From positions 124,001-188,000 of the forward strand of contig NZ_BMFW01000004.1 in assembly GCF_014639275.1 (NCBI RefSeq): a DNA stretch of 64,000 bases. Reading direction: 5' to 3'. Positions 18,156 through 27,006 of the stretch are shown here, piece after piece. Source of the DNA: Arthrobacter liuii (GTDB lineage Bacteria > Actinomycetota > Actinomycetes > Actinomycetales > Micrococcaceae). Made by a program: the position numbers and the translations under genes. The notes under the pieces are model-generated. The model searched no databases, had not been told where the DNA came from, and worked only from the letters and a program-made list of their open reading frames with translations. Numbering within the stretch: the first letter of the stretch is position 1; each line of letters starts with the position of its first letter.

Positions 18156-20081
18156 TTACGGCAGCAGGTTGTAGTATTGGGCGCCGACAATTTGCTCGGC
18201 GTGGTAGTGGCTTCTAACCCAGTCCACGATTCGTGCCGACTCTCCGCGGCCTTCAAGGGTAAGTGGCGGCAGATCCTGAACCACTACGCAGGCCACCTGA
18301 TGGTCGGTGACCATTCGCTGAAACTGCTCCAAGGTTGGGAATGGATCGGTGCCGTCAAATCCGCCCAGCGGCAGCACCGATCGCTTGCTGGCCAACTGAT
18401 AGTTGGCTGCTGTCTCAGAGCCCACAGTGGCCGCCGCCCATTTGGTAGTGGACGGAGTCGCGCGGAGGCGCGAAACGATTCCGGATTCAGGCACGTTGCC
18501 GAACATTACTTCAATGAAACTGGCTGGCACTTCGGGGCCCATCTGCTGACGGTCGGGATGATCCGTGCGTATGCCGAGGATACTGGGACCAGCCACGACG
18601 CCTGCCCCCTCATGGGAACTCAGAACTGTATTGATGGACCACACCAACGGACCGACCAATAGCGCCACTGCCAAAAGTCCTGTTGTCATTTTCCGAAGGG
18701 CTGGAAAAGGCGGTGGGACCACAAGAAAGGTGATGGCCACGGACCAAACCAGAAGCGCCACCAAAGGACCCAGCGGGAAATCAGCGGTTGAGCGACTCGC
18801 GGTTAGGAAGGCCAGCACCATTGTTATTAAGAGCGTCCCAACCAGCATCCAGCGTGCGTTTCGTCGTCTACTAAGCCTGTATAGGTGCAGCAAGCCCGTC
18901 CCTGCGAGGCAGCATAGCGGTGGTACAACAGTTAGGCAGTAATACGGATGGACTATGCCAGACATGAACGCCAAAACCGTTGAGGCGGAGAGAAACCAAA
19001 GAACGCACAGACTAAGGAAGGCCCGGTATCGCCGACTGCCGCTCTGCCGCTTGATATGCCAGACGGCAATGCACATTCCTGCTACGGCCAGGGGCAGGAA
19101 CCAGCCGAACTGGCCCGAGAATTGCGGTTGAAGGAAACGCTGGAAGCCTGGATCCAGTTTTTCCGCAAGGCTCGCCGTACTGGGAGACATCGTCCGGCTG
19201 GCGTCCTCTCCGGTAAGGCGGTCCAGACCGTTGTAGCCCAAGCTTAATTCCACCGCGCTGTTGAGACGGGATCCTCCGACGAATGGCCGGCTGGCCGCCG
19301 GGACCATTTGCACCAGGACAAACCACCACCCGCCGGTAACCAGTGCAGCGAGCAGGGCGACCGAGACGTGCGTTATGCGCTTCAGGACTGGTCCACGGGC
19401 AAAGGCCAGATAGGTAACAGCGACGGCGGGCAGCAGCAGCGCGATTTGAAGCTGCTTCGTCAGCAGGGCAGCACCCGTGAGCGCACCGGCGAGAATCAGC
19501 CACCGTAGCTTGTCGCGGCGGATTGACTCCAATGCGGTGTAGGCCACGCCGATCATCAGCAGGGTAAGCAGTGCATCTGGGTTGTTGTAGCGGAACATCA
19601 CCACGGCAACTGGGGTTATGGCGAAAAATGTCGCCGCGAGAAGTGCTGCGGCGCTCCCGACATAAGTGCGAACCATCCTGTAAAGCAGGTAGACGCTGGT
19701 AATTCCCATAAGGGCCTGCGGCACCAGGATGCTCCAGGGGCTTAGCCCGAAAGCGCGTACGGAAGCCGACATTACCCACAGGCTGAGCGGTGGCTTGTCG
19801 ACGCTAATGGCGTTGCCTGGATCCGAGGAAGAAAAGAAGAATGCGGTCCAATCCTGTGAGCCGGCCATGGCTGCAGCAGAATAATACGAGTTGGCCCATC
19901 CGTTTCGATCCAGGCCCCAAAGATAGAGCACAGCAGTTAGGGCCAAAAGGGCCCACAGCGCCAATGTTTCCCGCCGACGGCCTAAGTATGGTGAGGATGG
20001 CGCACCGCCGGTTTGGCGCAAACGAAGCCCCCCGGCTGGAAGCTCAGAGGGGTCCCATGGGTCTGGTGCCGCGGGCTTCAA
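18156..20081 (-). CDS. Multi-membrane glycosyltransferase, GT39/ArnT-like
   Basis: A 641-residue membrane protein from the TTG at 20081. It has about 12 hydrophobic segments after a 45-residue cytoplasmic tail. The first extracytoplasmic loop carries GLDRNGWANSYYSAAAMAG and ISVDKPPLSLWVM, typical of an actinobacterial GT39-type family that uses a polyprenyl-phosphate sugar donor. The C-terminal soluble part includes LPLGGFDGTDPFPTLEQF. The TTG overlaps the TGA stop of the upstream GT2-GtrA gene (TTGA), exactly as in the paralogous pair at 37170; no in-frame ATG lies near. Acceptor and sugar are unknown. Longer upstream extensions run over the GT2 gene and are unlikely. Confidence 0.85.
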   Translation of the reverse strand: MKPAAPDPWDPSELPAGGLRLRQTGGAPSSPYLGRRRETLALWALLALTAVLYLWGLDRNGWANSYYSAAAMAGSQDWTAFFFSSSDPGNAISVDKPPLSLWVMSASVRAFGLSPWSILVPQALMGITSVYLLYRMVRTYVGSAAALLAATFFAITPVAVVMFRYNNPDALLTLLMIGVAYTALESIRRDKLRWLILAGALTGAALLTKQLQIALLLPAVAVTYLAFARGPVLKRITHVSVALLAALVTGGWWFVLVQMVPAASRPFVGGSRLNSAVELSLGYNGLDRLTGEDASRTMSPSTASLAEKLDPGFQRFLQPQFSGQFGWFLPLAVAGMCIAVWHIKRQSGSRRYRAFLSLCVLWFLSASTVLAFMSGIVHPYYCLTVVPPLCCLAGTGLLHLYRLSRRRNARWMLVGTLLITMVLAFLTASRSTADFPLGPLVALLVWSVAITFLVVPPPFPALRKMTTGLLAVALLVGPLVWSINTVLSSHEGAGVVAGPSILGIRTDHPDRQQMGPEVPASFIEVMFGNVPESGIVSRLRATPSTTKWAAATVGSETAANYQLASKRSVLPLGGFDGTDPFPTLEQFQRMVTDHQVACVVVQDLPPLTLEGRGESARIVDWVRSHYHAEQIVGAQYYNLLP

Positions 20082-21319
20082 GAGGCCTGCGCCGTTTGGG
20101 CACCTGAGATCACAACGCGGCTGGCTGCTGCATCGGCCCTGGGAACACGGAAAACCCAGACCCGCAACATGACGAAGCGCATAAGCGTCGCGAGGATATT
20201 CGCCGCGGTAAGTGTCACGAGCTCCATCGTAGGGGACGAGTGCGGTGCAGAAGCGTGCAAAATCAACAGCGACGATGATGTTATTGACCAAGCCAGTGTA
20301 AAGACAACAAGTCCTTGGAACTGTTGGGTGAAGAGCTTCTCCGGGCCGTTCATCCCGAAGGTAAAACGGCGGTTAGCGGCCGTATTGCCCACCGCTGTCA
20401 GGAGGAGGGCGAGGAAGTTGGCCGGCTGTGCGCCAAAAGGCTCCTGGAACAGCACATAGAGCAGGGCGAAGGCCACCGTTGATATGGCTCCGACAACGCC
20501 GAACCGAATAACTTGCCCAAAGAAGCTGGGCCTCGACTGTGGAACCACAGGGCGCCGCCCCAGCTCCGCATAAATCGCTTGAACGGGAATCGACCCCTTT
20601 ACGAGGGAACCAGCAACCCGAATGAGACCGCGAATGTCATCAACTGCAGTCTGCATGATGTCCACTCGACTGTCAGGATCGTCCACCCAGTCCACCGGGA
20701 TTTCATGGATCCGAAGGCCCGAGCGCTCCGCGATGATGAGGAGTTCCGTGTCGAAGAACCATCCGTTGTCCTCCACATGAGGAAGGAGCTTCTTCGCGAC
20801 GTCAGCCCGGATGGCCTTGAAACCGCACTGGGCATCGGAGAATCGAACCTGCATGGTGCGCTTCAGCAGAAAATTGTAGGAGCGGGAAATGAACTCACGC
20901 TGCGGGCCACGGCTAACGCGGGAGCTCTGGCCAAGCCTCGTGCCAATGGAGATATCCGAATGGCCGGACAATAACGGCGCAACCAATGGCGGAAGTGCCG
21001 CCAGATCCGTGGAGAGGTCCACGTCCACATACGCCAAGACTTCCGCGTCGGAGGAACCCCAGGCGTCACGAAGTGCCCACCCGCGGCCCTTCAGGTCTAG
21101 CCGACGGTACGCGACGTTTGGCATACGATCGGCCAGGTTGGCCCCAATCAGGGGGGTGCTGTCAGTGCTTGCGTTGTCGGCGATGGTAATCTGCCACGTC
21201 ACCGCAAATTCGCTATGGAGATAATTTGCGAGTTCAGTGATGCTTTTTTCGAGTACCGATTCCTCATTGAAGACCGGTACCACAATTTCAAGCGCCAGGC
21301 CCCCGTGGCTAAGTTTCAT
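20078..21319 (-). CDS. GT2 polyprenyl-phosphate glycosyltransferase fused to GtrA-like domain
   Basis: A 413-residue protein. Residues 1-250 are a DPM1/Alg5-type GT2 domain: LEIVVPVFNEESVLEKS, IADNASTDST, the metal-binding YVDVDLSTD, GTRLGQSSRVSRG and QCGFKAIRADVA. Residues about 268-395 form a four-helix GtrA-like domain (VIRFGVVGAISTVAFALLYVLF, NTAANRRFTFG, TLMRFVMLRVWVF). The family makes lipid-linked monosaccharides on the inner face of the membrane, and GtrA-type domains are linked to their flipping. The downstream GT39 enzyme would be the consumer. The paralogue at 37170-38408 has the same architecture and near-identical motifs. Confidence 0.9.
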   Translation of the reverse strand: MKLSHGGLALEIVVPVFNEESVLEKSITELANYLHSEFAVTWQITIADNASTDSTPLIGANLADRMPNVAYRRLDLKGRGWALRDAWGSSDAEVLAYVDVDLSTDLAALPPLVAPLLSGHSDISIGTRLGQSSRVSRGPQREFISRSYNFLLKRTMQVRFSDAQCGFKAIRADVAKKLLPHVEDNGWFFDTELLIIAERSGLRIHEIPVDWVDDPDSRVDIMQTAVDDIRGLIRVAGSLVKGSIPVQAIYAELGRRPVVPQSRPSFFGQVIRFGVVGAISTVAFALLYVLFQEPFGAQPANFLALLLTAVGNTAANRRFTFGMNGPEKLFTQQFQGLVVFTLAWSITSSSLLILHASAPHSSPTMELVTLTAANILATLMRFVMLRVWVFRVPRADAAASRVVISGAQTAQAS

Positions 21320-21394
21320 GCTATGTATGCTATGGACGGCTTGGGGGCCGAATGTAGAAACTTGGGGAATACTGATGAACTACTTGGGGAATCC

Positions 21395-23341
21395 TTGATC
21401 TCTTGGCTTGCGGCACTGCCGGGCTTTTGTGTTGCGGGTGCTGTACTCCTGCTGCCCGGACTGGTTTTTGGCTGGGCCCTAGGGTTACGGCGGATCTGGA
21501 TGATTTCGCTTGCCCCGGTCCTGACAGCATCACTTGTTGCCGTCTCTACACTTGTTTGCTGGTGGTTGCACGTTGACTGGCAGCTTGGCGTTTTCACCTT
21601 TGCCACAGTGGTGTGTGCCGGAGTTACGCTCGGTCTGGTCCGTGCAGGGGCGAGACGGTGGCCGAAGTTCTTCTCATGGGATCAAAGAGAACAGTCGGTG
21701 GGCCGTGCATACTGGATTGCACTGCTCACCAGCGGGATCCTCCTCTCTCTGAGATACGCCCAGATTGTCGAGGACCCGGCCAATATCAACCAAGGCATAG
21801 ACACGCCATTCCACCTCAACCTGGTACAGCAGATCATCGATTCCCGTGACGGATCACCTTTCTCTGTACGTGGGCTCATGGGTGAGTCCGGAGGGTTTTA
21901 CCCACAAATCTGGCACGCACTTGCCGCACTTATTGCCGAGGCAACCGGGTTACCGGTGGTTGACGCAGCGAACGCCTTAAACTTCGCTGTTGTAGCCATA
22001 GCTTGGCCGATCGGTGTACTTTCCTTGGTCAACGTCGTTGTGGGCCCCAAGATGGTCGCTTTGCTATCTGCCGGTATTGCGAGCGCCGGTTTCTTCGCGT
22101 TCCCGTTCACTGTCATGCAGAGCCAAAAGAGCGACTTTGGTCCGCTGTTCCCCTACATGCTTGCAGTCACGTTCTTGACTCCCCTGGTGGCGGTTGTGGC
22201 CTCGCTACTTGGATTTGGCCGCACGTCACCGGTTCCTTGGCCGCTGGGCCTCACAACGCTCCTTGCCGGACTGCCAGGGCTGGTTGTCACGCACATGTCG
22301 GCTTTGGTAGCCCTTGTGGGTCTTACATCGGGCTTCACCGCCATGGCCGCTGTGCGGTCTTTCAGGAAAATCAAACAGATGCGGTCCGGTCCTTTTCCGT
22401 ACCTGCAATGGACAGCACTTTGGACCAGCGTCTTCACATTCGGCTTGATAGTTTGGGCCGGAGTGCGGCCTTTTACCACTACTTGGGATCCAATTGACAC
22501 TTTTCCAGCGGCCGTTCGAAGCGTTCTCGAAGTAGCTCCCACACACGGGGGCGTAAGCTGGGGCCTTGCGGCGCTCACTCTGCTGGGCACCGCGGTCATA
22601 TTCGGTCGCGCAAGTGAACGGTGGTTTCTGGCTGCGTATGCAGGCGCCGTCGCGCTTTACCTTGTTGCGGCGGCGCTGCCGCAGCCACTGTTGAGGCAAA
22701 TCATTATTGGTGCGTGGTACGGGGACCCACCCAGGCTCGCTGCCCTCCTGCCGATGTTCTGGGCCGTCTTTGTCGGCGTAGCGGCGACCTGGTTCGTTGA
22801 AAGCGTGGTCTCACGCTTCCGTATCAAATGGCTTGGGGCCGTTGCCATCACGGCGGTCGCGGTAACGACCGTATTGTGGCCAACAAATTCGCAAACGACA
22901 CCAGGAAGGGAACGCACCTACGCTCTGGCAAGTGACTCGCCACTGGTGCGTCCCGATGAACTCGAATTGCTGGGACGGCTTAGTGCCGAAGTGCCTGAGG
23001 GCGCAGTGATGGCTAATAACCCGTGGGACGGCAGTTCTACGGCGTTTGCGATCGCGAACCGGCGTGTACTCTTCCCGCACGCGTACACCGGGTCGAACGC
23101 GGACCGTCTGCTCCTGGCCAAGACGCTAAACGAAGCCACACCTGGCTCTGAGGCTTGTGCGGCGGCAAAAAGGGAGAAGGTTGGATTCCTCCTCGACTTT
23201 GGCCAGCATTACATTGACCAGCTGCGTGCCGAGGTCAATGATTTTCCGGGGCTTAGTGTGCCGGCTAATTCGCCAGCGTTTGTGAAAGTGGACCAACAAG
23301 GGTCTGCGGTCTTATATCGCTTCGTGGGTTGCGACCTGTAG
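21395..23341 (+). CDS. Large multi-pass membrane protein, DUF6541-like
   Basis: An open frame runs from 21215, but its first part overlaps the divergent GT2 gene, so the true start is probably TTG 21395 (GGGGA four bases before), giving LISWLAALPGFCVAGAVLLLPG and about 648 residues. An ATG at 21323 is possible. There are about a dozen hydrophobic segments, then a C-terminal soluble part with NNPWDGSSTAFAIANRRVLFPH and EKVGFLLDFGQHYID. I believe it belongs to the DUF6541 actinobacterial membrane family, from memory of the family pattern. Its role is unknown; the glycosyltransferase neighbours and GT-C-like topology suggest cell-surface glycan work. Confidence 0.75.
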   Translation: MISWLAALPGFCVAGAVLLLPGLVFGWALGLRRIWMISLAPVLTASLVAVSTLVCWWLHVDWQLGVFTFATVVCAGVTLGLVRAGARRWPKFFSWDQREQSVGRAYWIALLTSGILLSLRYAQIVEDPANINQGIDTPFHLNLVQQIIDSRDGSPFSVRGLMGESGGFYPQIWHALAALIAEATGLPVVDAANALNFAVVAIAWPIGVLSLVNVVVGPKMVALLSAGIASAGFFAFPFTVMQSQKSDFGPLFPYMLAVTFLTPLVAVVASLLGFGRTSPVPWPLGLTTLLAGLPGLVVTHMSALVALVGLTSGFTAMAAVRSFRKIKQMRSGPFPYLQWTALWTSVFTFGLIVWAGVRPFTTTWDPIDTFPAAVRSVLEVAPTHGGVSWGLAALTLLGTAVIFGRASERWFLAAYAGAVALYLVAAALPQPLLRQIIIGAWYGDPPRLAALLPMFWAVFVGVAATWFVESVVSRFRIKWLGAVAITAVAVTTVLWPTNSQTTPGRERTYALASDSPLVRPDELELLGRLSAEVPEGAVMANNPWDGSSTAFAIANRRVLFPHAYTGSNADRLLLAKTLNEATPGSEACAAAKREKVGFLLDFGQHYIDQLRAEVNDFPGLSVPANSPAFVKVDQQGSAVLYRFVGCDL

Positions 23342-23391
23342 GCCGCGACTGCCCGTGGTGATTGGTAAGGCCCTCGCCTTTGAACGTAAAA

Positions 23392-23426
23392 CGGACCCCC
23401 TCGGTTCTGGGTGCCGAGGGGGTCCG
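23392..23426. terminator. Bidirectional hairpin between convergent genes
   Basis: CGGACCCCCTCGG (23392-23404) and CCGAGGGGGTCCG (23414-23426) form a perfect 13-base stem with a 9-base loop. It lies between the DUF6541-like gene and the convergent end of Tad locus 2, so it probably ends transcription from both sides, although T-runs are weak. Confidence 0.8.
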
Positions 23427-23461
23427 GACTATGGGCGCAAGTTGCGCCTTGGGTAGGGGGA

Positions 23462-23677
23462 TCAGGGGATTCCCAGAGCCGAGCTCAATGTTGTCGCGAG
23501 GTTCTGGTACTGGAGGTTCAGGGCCTGACCAAATGCGGTGATGCCGATAACCAGAGCCATTGCTAGGAATGCGACCAATATCCCGTATTCGGTAGCTGTC
23601 GCTCCGCGTTGGTCCATCGTTAACGTACGTAGAGCTTCGGCGCGTCGGTTTATAAAACCTGGGATCCAATTCAACAT
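23462..23677 (-). CDS. Flp-like pilin at the 3' end of Tad locus 2
   Basis: A 71-residue prepilin-like protein: leader MLNWIPGFINRRAEALRTLT, processing site MDQRG|ATATEYG with Glu+5, then the hydrophobic ILVAFLAMALVIGITAFG and a tail ending SSALGIP. The helix resembles the locus 2 pilins, but the leader and tail differ. Its position after tadC, at the far end from the other pilin genes, suggests a minor or specialised subunit. It lies 9 bases after tadC, so it is probably co-transcribed. Confidence 0.85.
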   Translation of the reverse strand: MLNWIPGFINRRAEALRTLTMDQRGATATEYGILVAFLAMALVIGITAFGQALNLQYQNLATTLSSALGIP

Positions 23678-23686
23678 GGCTGCCCC

Positions 23687-24562
23687 CTAGGAGAAAACTG
23701 CCATGATCTGGAGGACAGCGGGCCCGAGCAAAATGATGAAGAGCGTCGGGAGAATGAAGAAGATCAGCGGGAAGAGCATCTTGACCGGCATCTTCATGGC
23801 GTGTTCTTCGGCCATCTGCCTGCGTTTGATGCGCATGTCTTTTGCCTGTGTCTTCAACACACCGGCGATAGCTATGCCGTAGGTATCGGCCTGTACCACG
23901 GCCCGGACGAACGTCCGCACTGCGGGTACATCAACTCGTTCCGAGAGAGCCAGGTACGCCTCCTTGCGGGAGCGCCCTACCTGAATGTCTTGAAGGGTCC
24001 TGATTAGTTCATCCGCCAAGGGACCCCTGCCATTCTCTCCGGCACGTCCCATGGCGGTTTCGAACCCCAAGCCCGCTTGAACCGAAATCAGCATCTGGTC
24101 CAAGGCATTCGGAAGCTCCAACCTGATTGCTTCCCGGCGCTTTTGGGCAAAGTTCCGCAAGAGGATGTCGGGAAGGAAATAGGCCAGTGCGACAATGACA
24201 AAGGCGATGAAGAACCTCCCCGCCGAGGGTGAGCCCATGAAGACCAGAAGGCCCAGGAGTGCGCCGCCGAAGGCCAGCATTGGCTTGATCATGAGGATCC
24301 GGGAAAGCGGCCACTGTTTTGGCCGACCCGCGCCCGACAATTGTTTGTCAAGCCAGGCCTCGTAGCCGCGGGGTGTAATCCGTTTGGACAAGCTCGAGAA
24401 TTGTTGGCTGATGTTGAGCGACTGTGATGCCTGTGCGGAGCGGCCGCCCAGATTCGCCTTGATGCGCCGCAGGGCAGCCCGGTCGCCTGTGAAGGACAAC
24501 CAAACCATGCCCGAAATCGGCACGACAATGGCCAATATTGCAGCTAGTGCGATGGGTTGCAT
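23687..24562 (-). CDS. tadC: Tad pilus inner-membrane platform protein TadC (locus 2)
   Basis: A 291-residue T2SSF-domain protein. N-terminal membrane helix (LAAILAIVVPISGMVWLSF), middle hydrophobic pair at about 95-150, F domain LPNALDQMLISVQAGLGFETAMGRAGENGRGPLADELIRT (quoted in parts), and LFPLIFFILPTLFIILLGPAVL at the end. It matches locus 1 TadC motif for motif but differs more in the N-terminal third. It lies 9 bases after tadB and is part of the same minus-strand operon. Confidence 0.92.
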   Translation of the reverse strand: MQPIALAAILAIVVPISGMVWLSFTGDRAALRRIKANLGGRSAQASQSLNISQQFSSLSKRITPRGYEAWLDKQLSGAGRPKQWPLSRILMIKPMLAFGGALLGLLVFMGSPSAGRFFIAFVIVALAYFLPDILLRNFAQKRREAIRLELPNALDQMLISVQAGLGFETAMGRAGENGRGPLADELIRTLQDIQVGRSRKEAYLALSERVDVPAVRTFVRAVVQADTYGIAIAGVLKTQAKDMRIKRRQMAEEHAMKMPVKMLFPLIFFILPTLFIILLGPAVLQIMAVFS

Positions 24563-24571
24563 GTCATCCCC

Positions 24572-25522
24572 CTAGTACTTCGGTTTTATGATGCGGCTGA
24601 GCCAGAGGCCGCCGACGGACAAGAGGATGATCGCCGCGCCCAACATCGCGAATCCAATGAATGTCGTGGTGAAGACCCGCGAGTAGGTTGGGTTGAACAG
24701 CACGAGGCCGATGAACATCAGGATCGGCAGGGCCATGAGGACCAATGCCGAGATCCGCCCTTCTGCGCTGAGTGCCCTGACTTGGCCTTTGACTTGGTTT
24801 CGGTCGCGGATGGTCTCACCCACGTGGTCCAGAACTTCCGCCAGGTCCCCACCAACTTCACGGTGGATTTCAATGGCTTGTGCTATCCAGTAAAAGTCCT
24901 CGCTTGCAGTTCTCCGAGAGACATCCGCCATCGATTCACCCAAGTCGCGGCCGATCCTGGTTTCGTTGACGATGCGCGTGAGCTCCACAGCCATCGGTCC
25001 ATCATTTTCCTGCGCTGCCGCGTCGATGGCCCTCAGGAGGCTGTGCCCGGCCCGAAGACCGCCGGAGAACATTTGCAGCGTGTCCGGGACCTGAGCGTCG
25101 AACGCCTTTCTGCGCCGGGAAATAAGGAAATTTAGGCCTAGATACAGGAGGAAAGGCGTGACAATGAAAGCCAGGATGCTCATGCCGAGGCCACCGAGGA
25201 GGAATGCTGCGACCGTTGTCACCAAAGTGACTGTTCCGGCGATCAGGAGGTAATCCCCGGGCTCCTTGTTTAGGCCTGCCTGCTCCAACTTGTCGCGGTT
25301 GAAGATCGAGGTGGGGCGCTTCTTGAGGCCACGGTTCAAGGCACCCACAGCTTGATTGGTAAGGCGTGTCAGGCTGGAGGATTGTTGCACAATCTCAGGG
25401 CGTCGCCTGGAAAGGGGGACGCCCTGGCGTCCCTTCCAAACGAAGACGAAAAATAGCGCGAGAGACGTGTAGACCAGGAACAGGCCCGTCATGAAGAGGG
25501 CGACTGGCACGGACGGCGTCAT
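24572..25522 (-). CDS. tadB: Tad pilus inner-membrane platform protein TadB (locus 2)
   Basis: A 316-residue T2SSF-domain protein with VPDTLQMFSGGLRAGHSLLRAID, TRIVNETRIGRDLGESM and EIHREVGGDLAEVLDHVGETI. The N-terminus has one membrane helix (FMTGLFLVYTSLALFFVFVW), a hydrophobic pair lies in the middle, and two helices are at the C-terminus. It starts 2 bases after the cpaF stop, so coupling is likely. It is the paralogue of 10051-10983. Confidence 0.92.
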   Translation of the reverse strand: MTPSVPVALFMTGLFLVYTSLALFFVFVWKGRQGVPLSRRRPEIVQQSSSLTRLTNQAVGALNRGLKKRPTSIFNRDKLEQAGLNKEPGDYLLIAGTVTLVTTVAAFLLGGLGMSILAFIVTPFLLYLGLNFLISRRRKAFDAQVPDTLQMFSGGLRAGHSLLRAIDAAAQENDGPMAVELTRIVNETRIGRDLGESMADVSRRTASEDFYWIAQAIEIHREVGGDLAEVLDHVGETIRDRNQVKGQVRALSAEGRISALVLMALPILMFIGLVLFNPTYSRVFTTTFIGFAMLGAAIILLSVGGLWLSRIIKPKY

Positions 25523-25524
25523 GG

Positions 25525-27006
25525 CTATCTACCTCGGCCCGTTTCAGCGCCGAAGATGTGTGGTGAAACGTGGATGCCAAGGTCTGCGAAACGGTCCGTG
25601 AACCGTGGCCGAACGCCGGTTGGAACTGGCTTACCGAGGAACCTTCCGTTCGAGTCAACTCCCGCAGCAAAATCGAAGACAAACGCATCCTGAAGGGTGA
25701 CGATATCGCCCTCCATGCCCTGCACTTCGGTGATGTGCGTCACTCGCCGGGTGCCGTCCCTCAGCCTGGAGATGTGAACGATAAGGTTCACCGCGGACGC
25801 AACCTGCTCGCGTACTGCGCGGAGCGGAAGATCCATCCCGGCCATCAATACCAAAGTCTCAAGGCGGGCTATGGCATCGCGGGGCGAATTGGCGTGGACT
25901 GTGGAGAGGGAGCCGTCGTGGCCGGTGTTCATGGCCTGCAACATGTCAAGGCATTCGCCGCCGCGCACTTCGCCGACCACTATACGATCCGGCCGCATGC
26001 GGAGCGAGTTTCGCACGAGGTCGCGAATGGCAATCTCGCCTTTTCCTTCGATGTTCGCCGGCCGGCTTTCCAGCCTCACCACATGGTCCTGCTGAAGCTG
26101 GAGTTCTACTGCGTCCTCAATCGTGACGATGCGGTCCGAGGCAGGAATGAAGGAAGACAACGCGTTGAGCAGTGTGGTCTTGCCCGTACCAGTACCACCG
26201 GAAACGATGATGTTCATCCGGGCTAGGACGCACGCTTGAAGCAACTCGGCCATCTCGGGTGAGAGGCTGCCGAACGCAATGAGCTTCTGGACGGTCAGAG
26301 CATCACCGCCGAACTTTCGGATGGTCAGGGCGGGTCCGTTGACAGCCAATGGCGGGATGATGGCGTTGACGCGGGATCCGTCAGCCAAACGTGCGTCGAC
26401 AAGAGGAGAGGATTCGTCGATCCGGCGTCCGACCTTTGACACTATGCGCTCGATCACCCTCCTCAGGGCGTCGTCGGAGGCGAACTTGGTGTCAGTCAAT
26501 GTCAACTTGCCGGCCCGTTCAACGTAAACCTGGTCGAACCGATTGACCATTACTTCTGTGACGGAGGGATCATCCAGGAATCGTTGGATCGGACCGTGGC
26601 CAAGAACGTCATCGATAATTTCTCGGATAAGGCGCTGGCGCTCGGACGGGGTCAGCGGAACCTGTTCCTCGTCGACAACTATCTTCAGCTCATCCTTGAC
26701 GTACTGGTGGAGCTCAACTTCTTCCAGAGAAGAATCAGTGATGCGGGCACCAAGCCGCTCATAGAGCGCGTGGCTTGCGCGTTCCTTGAGTGCGCTCAAC
26801 GCACCGCTCGCTACGGCCGCAGTTGGGCTCAGCTCGATGACTTCGGACGCTTGCGCCGTTTCTGCGGTTTTGGCGTCACGAATGCGGCCCAAGGTCGCGG
26901 GTTCAACTGCGTCCTTGGTCAGCATAAACGGATCGTGATTTTCTTCCACCACTGCCAAACTTGGCTCCGTGCCTCGTGCCTTTTCGAGTCTGCGTGAGAG
27001 GTTCAC
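25525..27006 (-). CDS. cpaF: Tad pilus motor ATPase CpaF/TadA (locus 2)
   Basis: A 493-residue ATPase with Walker [39 protein letters not shown], Walker [17 protein letters not shown] and the His box [17 protein letters not shown]. From the N domain to the C-terminus ([19 protein letters not shown]) it parallels locus 1 CpaF closely; only the N-terminal 70 residues are unlike. It overlaps cpaE by four bases. The high conservation of the catalytic half against divergent tails suggests two separate machines rather than one spare copy. Confidence 0.95.
   Translation of the reverse strand: MNLSRRLEKARGTEPSLAVVEENHDPFMLTKDAVEPATLGRIRDAKTAETAQASEVIELSPTAAVASGALSALKERASHALYERLGARITDSSLEEVELHQYVKDELKIVVDEEQVPLTPSERQRLIREIIDDVLGHGPIQRFLDDPSVTEVMVNRFDQVYVERAGKLTLTDTKFASDDALRRVIERIVSKVGRRIDESSPLVDARLADGSRVNAIIPPLAVNGPALTIRKFGGDALTVQKLIAFGSLSPEMAELLQACVLARMNIIVSGGTGTGKTTLLNALSSFIPASDRIVTIEDAVELQLQQDHVVRLESRPANIEGKGEIAIRDLVRNSLRMRPDRIVVGEVRGGECLDMLQAMNTGHDGSLSTVHANSPRDAIARLETLVLMAGMDLPLRAVREQVASAVNLIVHISRLRDGTRRVTHITEVQGMEGDIVTLQDAFVFDFAAGVDSNGRFLGKPVPTGVRPRFTDRFADLGIHVSPHIFGAETGRGR

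Noticed and set aside
21215-21394. Upstream extension of the DUF6541-like gene
   Set aside because: It would overlap the divergent GT2-GtrA gene by over 100 bases and adds polar residues unlike a membrane-protein start.
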